From positions 4,748,001 through 4,812,000 of the forward strand of contig NZ_CP026100.1 in NCBI RefSeq assembly GCF_003722335.1: 64,000 bases of DNA. The letters run 5' to 3'. The notes below the pieces were generated by a model. That model was not told the origin of the DNA. It saw only the letters and a program-made list of their open reading frames with translations, and ran no database searches. Origin of the DNA: Caulobacter flavus (GTDB lineage: Bacteria; Pseudomonadota; Alphaproteobacteria; Caulobacterales; Caulobacteraceae). The position numbers and the translations under genes were made by a program. Position 1 is the stretch's first letter; every line of letters begins with the position of its first letter. Positions 33,218 to 41,651 of this stretch are shown piece after piece.

Positions 33218-34221
33218 GCCTTCGCCCCCCGGCGCGGCGCGTAGAAATAGAGGCCCCAGATCAGGGCCGTGACCGCCGCCACGCCGTAGCGGGCCGGCGT
33301 CCAGACGATCAGCTGGCGGCCGAAACCCTCCAGCAGTCCCGCGAAGAACAGCATCACCACCACCCCGCCCATGACGGTGGCGGCGTGACGTCCGGCCTGG
33401 GCCGCCGCGTCGAGGCGGCTGCGCTCGCCGGGGAAGGCCACGGTCCAGCCGATCTTCAGGCCGGCCGCGCCGGCCAGGCAGACGGCGAACAGCTCGGTCA
33501 CCCCGTGGATCGCCAGCCAGCCCCCGGCCTCGACGCCCAGTCCGCGGCTGGCGAACAGCGCGAAAAACACCCCCAGCATGACGCCGTTGTAGATCACCAG
33601 CATCGCGGTGGGCACGCACAGCGCGAAGCCCAACGCGAAAGCCAGCAGCGCGACCTGGGCGTTGTGGGTGAACAGGAAGGTGGCGAACATCGAAAGGCCG
33701 CTGCTCGACTTGGTCCCGTCGAGGGTGGCGCGCAGCATCTCGGTGGTCGCGGCCGGATCGCGCCCACCGGTCATCTCCTTGGGCATGAAGGCGTAGTACC
33801 ACTCGGCGTCTTGGCCGAAGAGCCAGGCCCCCACCAGGGCGCCGATCACCATCAGCCCCACGCTGACCAGGGTCTCGCGCCACAGGCCGCGCACCGCCGC
33901 CGGCCAGCCGCCGGCGAAGAAGGTCGCCAGCTGGCCGCGCAGGGTCTCGCGCGAGCCGTAGACGAAGAAGTAGGCCCGGGCGCAGAGCATCTCCAGGTAC
34001 TCGATCATGCCGCGATCGAGCGAGGTGGCGCGGGCGACCGACAGCGACGACAGGGCCGACCGGTAGAGCACCGGCGCGGCCAGGATCTCCTCTTCGGAGA
34101 GGCTGGCCATCGAGCCCTTCTCGACCTTCTCCATCAGCCGTTCCAGCCGCCGCCAGTCGGCCTCGCGCTCCTGGCGGAAACGCTGGCTCTTCAGGCGGCC
34201 GTCGACCTTGACGTCGATCAC
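33214..34221 (-). CDS. SpoIIM/DUF95 family membrane protein
   Basis: The protein has 335 residues starting at GTG 34221, overlapping the DUF58 stop (GTGA). The N-terminal helical part ([20 protein letters not shown]) is followed by about five membrane segments of the stage-II-sporulation-M type, with SSGLSMFATFLFTHNAQVALLAF and ASRGLGVEAGGWLAIHGVTELFAVCLAG. It occurs with MoxR, DUF58 and RDD genes in many non-sporulating bacteria. Probably an inner-membrane component. No enzymatic role is known. Confidence 0.87.
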   Translation of the reverse strand: MIDVKVDGRLKSQRFRQEREADWRRLERLMEKVEKGSMASLSEEEILAAPVLYRSALSSLSVARATSLDRGMIEYLEMLCARAYFFVYGSRETLRGQLATFFAGGWPAAVRGLWRETLVSVGLMVIGALVGAWLFGQDAEWYYAFMPKEMTGGRDPAATTEMLRATLDGTKSSSGLSMFATFLFTHNAQVALLAFALGFALCVPTAMLVIYNGVMLGVFFALFASRGLGVEAGGWLAIHGVTELFAVCLAGAAGLKIGWTVAFPGERSRLDAAAQAGRHAATVMGGVVVMLFFAGLLEGFGRQLIVWTPARYGVAAVTALIWGLYFYAPRRGAKA

Positions 34222-35527
34222 AGGAGATCCCTCCGCTTGAGGTCGACATAGGTGTTGATCAGCGCCGGGCCGATACGGTCGGCCGGGGCCTCGACGATGT
34301 GCGCGCCCATGCGGCGCAGCCGGGCGACGACCGCCTCGCGCTCGCGCAGAAGGCTGGCCGAGACGACGGCGCGCGAGATGTCGGCCGGTTCGAACGGCTC
34401 GGCGGCGGCCATGGCCTCGAGCTCCTCGTCCTGCATCACCACGAACAGCACCAGGTGCCGACGCAGCAGATGGGCCGAGGCCTCGATCATCAGCTCGGCG
34501 GCGGTCGGGTCGGTGAAGTCGGTGAAGACCACCACCAGCGAGCGCCGGCGCAGCTTGGCCGCCAGGGTGTTGAGCGCCAGGGTGTAGTTGGTTTCCTCGG
34601 CCGAATAGTCGATGCGGCCGGCCGCGTGCTGCAGCTGACGGAAGGCGTCCAGGCCGCTGACCACGCCGGTGAGCAGACGGGGCGCGGAGTCGAACGAATA
34701 GAACCCCGCCCGGTCGCCGGCCCGCAGGCAGGCATAGGCGAGCAGCAGGCCGGCGTTGATGGCGCGGTCGACCTTGGGCGCGCCGCCCACCGGCTCGCAC
34801 ATGGCACGGCCGCCGTCGATGGCCATGACCACGTGGTGGTTGCGCTCGGTCCGGAACTCCTTGGCCAGCAGGTTCAGGTGGCGCGCCGACTGCTTCCAGT
34901 CGATGGCGCGCGGATCCATGCCGGTCTGGAACTCTCTGAGGGCCTCGAACTCCGAGCCCTCGCCGCGGTCGATCTGGGTCTTGCTGCCCATCATCGCGTC
35001 GCGGGCCAGCATCCGGACGGCCTCCTCGCGCACGCCCTGCAGGTCGGTGCCGGCCGGGGCGTCGATGTCGAGCGCGAAGGTCTGTTGCTTCCAGACCAGG
35101 CCCAGGGGGCCGGTCCAGCGCACCCACAGGCGGTGCAGCTTGCCCTCCCCGCGCCGCTCGGGCGTCAAGGAGAAGTCGAAGGTCGCCGCGCGGCTCTCGA
35201 CCTGGCTGCGCGCGAAGCGGGGCTGCAGGCCCAGGCGATCGTCGGCGTCCAGCGCCGCCTCGGCGCGGCCGGGAACCGGGCCCTTGGCGAACCGGGCAGT
35301 GAAGGCGATGGCGGCGGTGCGGGCCACCGACAGGAACGGCCGCTGGGTCTCGTCGAGAACCAGGCGCGAGCGCGAGCCGCCCGACAGGGCGTCGGCGACC
35401 ATGGCCAGCAGCATGACCCCGATCCAGATCGGTCCGGCCAGCCAGCCGGCCGGCGCGAGCACGCCGACCGCCAGCGCCGCCGGAACTCCGGCGGCGACGG
35501 CGACGACGGCGCGGCGCGTGGGATAGA

Positions 35528-35531
<4 letters not shown>
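34218..35531 (-). CDS. DUF58 domain protein (vWA-type)
   Basis: The protein has 437 residues with two membrane segments near the N-terminus ([22 protein letters not shown]). The DUF58 signature [26 protein letters not shown] is at about 200-225, followed by a vWA-like fold ([21 protein letters not shown]). Its partner is the MoxR ATPase immediately upstream, with a four-base overlap. MoxR/vWA pairs act as chaperone-like modules in envelope or complex assembly. Confidence 0.88.
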
Positions 35532-36470
<939 letters not shown>

Positions 36471-36484
<14 letters not shown>

Positions 36485-37697
36485 GGATGAGCTCCTGCTT
36501 CCAAGTATGGAGATCGCGCGCCACGGCCATCAGGTCGGACGGCGAGGCCGTCAGCGCCCGATCGGCCAGCGCCGAATAGGTGTGGGTCGCGCCGACCGTG
36601 CGGCTGACGCGATCGAGAAAATCCACGAGGTCCTGGCCGTCGAGGCCGCGCGGCGCGCCGATGGCGCGGGCGGCCGACGCCTGGATCAGGCGGGCGTAGA
36701 GCCGCGCCATGCGATGCTCGCGACGGGCCAGACGCACCAGGCCCGCGGTGTTGTCGGCCAGCGCCGTCTTGCCCAGGGCCACCGCGCGACGCGAGCGCAG
36801 CGGCGGGCCGAAGCGCGCGAAGGCCTGGGCGCCGGCCAGCAGGGCCAGCGCCACGGCCACCAGGGTCGCCCCCAGCAGAGGCGGCTCGACGATCAGGCGC
36901 ATCAGGCTGCGGGTGCGCTTGAAGCCGTGCAGCGTGACGTCGAACACCACAGGCGAGCCGTCGTCGCGGATCAGGTTCAGCATGGCCACGGCCGTGCGCG
37001 CGCCGTCGGCGGTCTTTAGGCCCTGGGTGTTGAGATAGTCGGGATCGGCCAGGACATAGGTCCAGCTGTCGTCGCGCATGGCCATCACCACGCCGCCGTC
37101 CTGGTCGAGCAGCACCGGCGTCCAGCCCGGTCCCGCCAGGGTGCGCGCGCCCTTGATCGTCACCGGCGCGCCGAACGCCTCGCCCGACGGGCGGCGCAGG
37201 CGCACCGTGCGCTTGTCCTTGGCCTCGTTGACCTTCAGGTCCTTGCGCAGTTTCGGCGGCAGCACCGACAGCGCCTCGGCGCCCTCGTTGTCGCCGAAGG
37301 TCGTCACCCAGCCGCGATGCTTGGGATCGGGCCGCGCCTCCCACTTGGGCAGCACCACCAGCGTCGGGCCGATGTGGTCGTTGCGCTCCAGCGGCACGGG
37401 CGACATGCCGGCCGACGGCGTCAGGACCAGCAACGCCTCCTCGGCCGAGGCCGGCAGGTCGCCGCGGCTGGTCAGCACCGGCTGGCCCATCAGGCTGAGC
37501 AGTCGCGAGATCGCGCCGAAGCCGACGGACGAGCGCGACAGGGCGTGCCCGCCGCCGTCGTCGCCCTTGCGCAGCTCGGGCGCGTAGGCCGATAGCACGG
37601 CCAGGCCGCTGAACGAGACGACGCCCACCAGGACCAGCACCAGCATGGTCATCGGCGAGAACATGCCGTGAGACTTGGAGGCGCTCATCCGCGCCAT
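36471..37697 (-). CDS. DUF4350 domain membrane protein
   Basis: The protein has 408 residues. One N-terminal membrane segment ([24 protein letters not shown]) precedes a periplasmic DUF4350-like region with [22 protein letters not shown] and [11 protein letters not shown] second segment lies at about 275-295 ([21 protein letters not shown]), with a cytosolic C-terminal tail. It resembles a GATase/ABC-2-associated fold in which the glutaminase site is absent. It is part of the MoxR operon, overlapping both neighbours. Confidence 0.8.
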
Positions 37698-38311
37698 CCG
37701 TCAGGCAGGGCGAAGGCCTCATAGGCCGCGCGGCACTGGGCGAAGTCGTCGGCCCCGACCGGGCGGCCGCCGAACAGCCCCCGCTCGACCAGCCGCGCGA
37801 TGCCGACGAAGGCCGAGCGGGCCGCGTCGGGAATGGCCGGCAGCGCGGCGATCTCGCGCGCGGTCAGCGAGATCTTCACCGACCGGGGTCGGCGCTTCTC
37901 GATGTCCTGGACGCTGCGCAGCAGGATCAGGTGGGCGGCCTCGACGAACAGGCCCCGGGCCGCCAGCTCGTCGGCGGCGGCCAGCAGGTCGCGGGCGTCG
38001 GCCGCGTCGGGACGCCAGCCGGCGTCCTCGACCACCAGCGGCTTGACCGCCCGCGGCGGCGGGGCCCAGATCCTCAGGAGCTCGCGAACGATGGCGTAGA
38101 TGATCAGCGCCGCGAGCACCGCCAGGGCGCCCCAGAACACCCACTTCAGGTACGGCAGAAGGAATTCGAGGAACTTGCCGACGTAGCGCAGCCACTCGGG
38201 GATCTTTGGCGGCACGAACGCCGCCTGGTCGAACTGGAAACCGGCGTCCTTCGCCAGCCGTGCGTGCGCCGCGACGACCGCGTCGTCCGACGCCCCTCTC
38301 GAAACTGTCAC
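37685..38311 (-). CDS. DUF4129-like membrane protein, first gene of the MoxR operon
   Basis: The protein has 208 residues from GTG 38311. One membrane segment (YLKWVFWGALAVLAALIIYAIV) lies at about 55-75, followed by a cytosolic domain with DARDLLAAADELAARGLFVEAAHLILLRSVQDIEKR and SLTAREIA, the DUF4129 pattern. It is usually the first gene in DUF4129-DUF4350-MoxR-DUF58 operons, as here. The 131-base gap upstream shows no clear promoter. The role is unknown. Confidence 0.8.
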   Translation of the reverse strand: MTVSRGASDDAVVAAHARLAKDAGFQFDQAAFVPPKIPEWLRYVGKFLEFLLPYLKWVFWGALAVLAALIIYAIVRELLRIWAPPPRAVKPLVVEDAGWRPDAADARDLLAAADELAARGLFVEAAHLILLRSVQDIEKRRPRSVKISLTAREIAALPAIPDAARSAFVGIARLVERGLFGGRPVGADDFAQCRAAYEAFALPDGWRG

Positions 38312-38442
38312 GCGCCGGAAACCCGCATTCGCCCCCTCGACGCCAGGAGCAAGCCCGGCGCGAACACTCGACTCAACTCTACAGCGTGACGCCGGCTTGG
38401 CTAGCCGTAACCGGTGACAATCTGTGGTTCGATAACCCGCCT

Positions 38443-39219
38443 TCAGCCGACGAAGAACTCCACGGGCGCCAGCACCTCGACCGGGTCGCCGGGCACCTCT
38501 TCGGGCGGCGGCGGCATGGGCGAAGCGCGGCGGATGGTGGCCAGCGCCTCGTCGTCGAGCAGCGGATAGCCCGATCCCTTGGCCACCCGGGCCGACAGCA
38601 CCCGTCCGCCGCGATCGACGGTGAAGGCGATGTGAACCACGCCCTCCTGCCCCGCGCTCTGGGCGCGACGGGGATAGCGCTTGTAGGCCTTGAGGCGGCC
38701 CAGGATCAGGCCGCGCCAGCTGATCGCCGCGTCGCGGGCGCTGGCGGCCGAGGTGCGCTGCGCGGCCGCGACCGGCGCCGGCGGGGCGGCCACGGCGGGC
38801 GGCGCGGAGGCCTCGCGGGGCGTCGAGGGTCGCGCCAGGGCGTCGCCTTCCGCCGCGCGGGCGTCGGACCGCAGCTGCGGCGGCAGCACGCCGCGCGGAT
38901 CGGGCGGACGATCGATCGCCTTGAGCGGCGCGGGCGTGGCGGCGGCGGCCGGGCTGGCCTTGGCTTCCGGTCCCGGCGGCCGCTCGTCCTTAGGGCGCGG
39001 CGGCGCGACCGGCGCCACGGCGAACTCGACCGCAATCGCCTCGATCGGCGCGGCCGGCGGCATCTCCGGCCGGCTCAGCCGCAGATAGACGCCCAGCAAC
39101 AGGCCCACGTGCAGCACCACCGCGCCCGACAGGGCCAGGCTCCAGCGCCGCTTTCGCCCCGTGGCGGCGGGCGGCTCGTACGGGATCTCCAGCACCGTCA
39201 TGGGCAGGGCCTGCAGCAT
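38443..39219 (-). CDS. tonB: TonB energy transducer
   Basis: The protein has 258 residues. An N-terminal membrane anchor (SLALSGAVVLHVGLLLGVYL, about 27-47) is followed by a Pro/Ala-rich periplasmic linker. The C-terminal TonB domain contains YPRRAQSAGQEGVVHIAFTVDRGGRVL and SGYPLLDDEALATIRRASP. It couples the proton-motive force (via ExbBD encoded elsewhere) to an outer-membrane receptor. Its ATG overlaps the Slam-gene stop (ATGA), so it is probably dedicated to the receptor at 41652. An in-frame ATG six codons later is an alternative. Confidence 0.92.
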   Translation of the reverse strand: MLQALPMTVLEIPYEPPAATGRKRRWSLALSGAVVLHVGLLLGVYLRLSRPEMPPAAPIEAIAVEFAVAPVAPPRPKDERPPGPEAKASPAAAATPAPLKAIDRPPDPRGVLPPQLRSDARAAEGDALARPSTPREASAPPAVAAPPAPVAAAQRTSAASARDAAISWRGLILGRLKAYKRYPRRAQSAGQEGVVHIAFTVDRGGRVLSARVAKGSGYPLLDDEALATIRRASPMPPPPEEVPGDPVEVLAPVEFFVG

Positions 39220-40715
39220 CAGAACACCCTTTCCAGCTTCAGGCTGGCGGCGGTCTTCTCGTAGGAGAACAGCCAGTCGATGCTGCTGGCGACCTTGGCG
39301 TACTGCACCGTCAGGCTGGGCGTGAAGCCGCCGGGCGTCTTCCAGCGCGGCGCGCGCAGGATGGCCGTGAAGGTCTGCTCGTCGTCGCGGCGACGCGCCT
39401 CCAGCGTCTTGTTGACGGCGTCCCAGCGCTTGCGGCGGGCCGAGGCGAACAACGTGCCGTTCAGTCCCTTGACGGTCGGCGTCGCGGCCCCCAGGCGCAG
39501 GCCGGCCTGACGATAGGCGTTGACCGCGCGATCGGCGTCCTTGTCGAGCAGGTCCATGCCGCCGAACAACGTCCAGCCGCCGGCAAGGCCGCGCCAGGCG
39601 GTCAGGAACAGCGAGGCCTGGTCGCCGTCCAGGGCCGAGAACGAAGCCCGGCTGTAGCGCATAGCCTTGTAGTCGGCCTCCAGCTTGACCAGGGTCGAGG
39701 CCCCCAGCCCCCGGGAGATCTCGGCATGCAGGCCCGGCGCCTCGTACAGCCGTTCCGCGCCCAGGGTCGCGACATCCAGCGACGGGGCGACGCCGAACGC
39801 CAGCCGCGCGGTGCGGTAGTCGAAGCCGGCCTGTGCCACGAGCGTGGCCTGGTTGTAGCGCCCCTCCTCGGGATAGAGCTCGCCATAGGCCATGCCCCGG
39901 AACGTCAGGCCGCCCGAGCCGCGCATCGGCAGGCGGCGATTGAGCACACTCTCGAAATTGACCGTGGCGGCGCCCAGGGGATCGGGCGTCTTGCGGTCGA
40001 AGAAGCAGACGCCCTCCGGTCCCGGCAGCAGGCAGGCATAGCTGCCCGAGGCCTGGTTGATGTTGGAGTTCCAGCCCGGTCCCAGCGCGAACTGGCCGGT
40101 CCAGCCGCGACGGCGCTTCAGCGCGCTCAGGAAGGTCTCGACGCTGCGGCGCACGCCCGCGGCGCGCGGGTCATCGGCCGGAAGCTCGGCCTTGATCGCC
40201 AGGAACATCGCCTCGGCCTCGCGGTCGCGCTGGTTCTCGAACAGCACGCGGGCCAGTTCGATGCGGCCCGGCTGGAAGTCCGGCTGCAGGGCCAGAAGCT
40301 GGCGAAAGCTGCGTTCGGCGCCGCGCAGGTCGCCGTCCTGGCGCGCCAGTTGGCCCTGGGCGTAGCTGACCAGCATCGGGTCGCGCTCGGGCAAGGCCAG
40401 ATAGGCCTTGAGGAACCGGCGGGCGTCGGCCCACTGGCGGCGGGCCAGCGACAGGTAGAGCGCCTTGCCGACGTCGTCGGCGCCGGGCCCGACCGCATAG
40501 GCTTGGCCGTCGATGACCAGCACGTCGGGCGCGGTCTCCTGACGAGTCCTGGCCTCGCGCTCGGCGGCGCGGCGCGACAGTTCCTGGTCGAGACGCAGGC
40601 GGGTGTCGTCGTCGACCTGGGCGTGGGCGCCGCCGGCCAGGGCCAGAACGACGAAAGCCGCGCAGCCGGCGGCGACGCGGAACGGAAAACGCTGGGGCAC
40701 GGACGACCTGCTCAT
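39219..40715 (-). CDS. Slam (type XI secretion) outer-membrane translocon, DUF560
   Basis: The protein has 498 residues. The signal peptide ends GGAHA-QVD. A periplasmic TPR-like region (about 75-210) contains LRGAERSFRQLLALQPDFQPGRIELARVLFENQRD. A C-terminal 14-strand-type barrel (about 215-498) starts WTGQFALGPGWNSNINQA and ends LERVF with a terminal Phe for BAM recognition. This is the surface-lipoprotein-assembly-modulator architecture. Slams export substrates with a small TbpB-like barrel, and such a substrate is encoded 61 bases upstream. TonB follows directly. Confidence 0.88.
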   Translation of the reverse strand: MSRSSVPQRFPFRVAAGCAAFVVLALAGGAHAQVDDDTRLRLDQELSRRAAEREARTRQETAPDVLVIDGQAYAVGPGADDVGKALYLSLARRQWADARRFLKAYLALPERDPMLVSYAQGQLARQDGDLRGAERSFRQLLALQPDFQPGRIELARVLFENQRDREAEAMFLAIKAELPADDPRAAGVRRSVETFLSALKRRRGWTGQFALGPGWNSNINQASGSYACLLPGPEGVCFFDRKTPDPLGAATVNFESVLNRRLPMRGSGGLTFRGMAYGELYPEEGRYNQATLVAQAGFDYRTARLAFGVAPSLDVATLGAERLYEAPGLHAEISRGLGASTLVKLEADYKAMRYSRASFSALDGDQASLFLTAWRGLAGGWTLFGGMDLLDKDADRAVNAYRQAGLRLGAATPTVKGLNGTLFASARRKRWDAVNKTLEARRRDDEQTFTAILRAPRWKTPGGFTPSLTVQYAKVASSIDWLFSYEKTAASLKLERVF

Positions 40716-40740
40716 CGCAAGAACTTGGGGGCAAGAGCTC

Positions 40741-40768
40741 GGGGCGAAGGCCGGCTGGCCTCCGCCCC
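40741..40768 (-). terminator. Hairpin between hemophilin-like and Slam genes
   Basis: GGGGCGAAGGCC and GGCCTCCGCCCC form a 12-base stem with one mismatch around a 4-base loop, nine bases past the hemophilin-like stop on the minus strand. It has no U-run. It could attenuate transcription so that much more substrate than translocon is made. Confidence 0.6.
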
Positions 40769-40776
40769 TCGCATCA

Positions 40777-41541
40777 TCAGTTCTTCGTGCCGCCGAAGGC
40801 GGTGTCGTAGACGCTGTTGCCGCCGAAGGTGACCAGACCGGCCAGGGCCGCGGCGTTGGCGCCGAAGAACTTGCCGCTGACTTCGCCGCCCGAGGCCAGG
40901 GTGGAAGCCCCCTGCGTCGCCGTGGCGTTGGCCGTGGTGCTGGCGATGGTCAGGCCGGAGATGCCCACCGAGCCGATGTCGACCTTGTAGCCGGTCGTGG
41001 CGCTCTGGACGTAGCCGCCCAGCGTGCCGGCGGTGAAGTCGGCGTTGAAGGTCCCTTCCAGGATGCCGTTGGTGGCGTAGTCGCTGAGGCCCTTCACGGT
41101 GTAGCTGGCCGTGCCCGAGCCCGCGGTGGCGCCGGTGTCGTCGCCGACGTAGTAGACGGTGTGGGTGCCGTCATTGGCGTTGGCGGTGTCGGACCATTCG
41201 CCGAACCACAGGTCGCCGGTGCTGACCTTGGCGAAGTTGAACACGCCCATGCCGTTGTGGCTGCCCGGCGCGGTCGACGGGTTGTTGATCGTGCTGACGC
41301 CGCCCGACGGCGGGGCCGAGGCCGACAGACCCTGGAAGTCGACATAGGCCGACAGGCCGATCGAGGCGACGGACACGCCGGCCTTGCCGGCCGTGTGCGG
41401 ACCCGCGTTGATCACGCTGGCGCCCACCTTCAGGTGGGTCTCGTCGGTGGACTCGCCGACGATGCCGGCATGGGCTACGCCGGCCAGGGCGACGGCCGTG
41501 ACGGAGGCCAGGATCAGCGTCTTGAAGGTCGAACGGTGCAT
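40777..41541 (-). CDS. Secreted Slam-dependent hemophilin-like protein
   Basis: The protein has 254 residues with a Sec signal peptide cleaved near AHA-GIVGES and no lipobox, so it should be released rather than anchored. The N-terminal half is a Gly/Ser/Asn-rich beta domain (SAPPSGGVSTINNPSTAPGS, GVFNFAKVSTGDLWFGEWSD). The C-terminal half is a TbpB-type small barrel ending with GGEVSGKFFGANAAALAGL and DTAFGGTKN, the signature Slam substrates use for recognition. GGAGAAGA precedes ATG 41541. Relatives (hemophilin, HphA) bind heme. Heme as ligand here is inferred. No obvious heme-ligating motif can be read. Confidence 0.82.
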   Translation of the reverse strand: MHRSTFKTLILASVTAVALAGVAHAGIVGESTDETHLKVGASVINAGPHTAGKAGVSVASIGLSAYVDFQGLSASAPPSGGVSTINNPSTAPGSHNGMGVFNFAKVSTGDLWFGEWSDTANANDGTHTVYYVGDDTGATAGSGTASYTVKGLSDYATNGILEGTFNADFTAGTLGGYVQSATTGYKVDIGSVGISGLTIASTTANATATQGASTLASGGEVSGKFFGANAAALAGLVTFGGNSVYDTAFGGTKN

Positions 41542-41607
41542 ATCGTCTTCTCCGAGGCTTGGTTGACGGGTCCCTCCATGGAGACCCTGGGGCATCGCGG
41601 CGCCCGC

Positions 41608-41630
41608 CGCGTCGGTAGGGAGCCGACGCG
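41608..41630 (-). terminator. Hairpin between the TBDR and the hemophilin-like gene
   Basis: CGCGTCGG and CCGACGCG form a perfect 8-base stem with a 7-base loop, 22 bases past the receptor stop on the minus strand. No U-run is visible. It probably sets relative expression of receptor and secreted protein. Confidence 0.5.
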
Positions 41631-41651
41631 CCGAAAGCCGTGAATGGGGGG

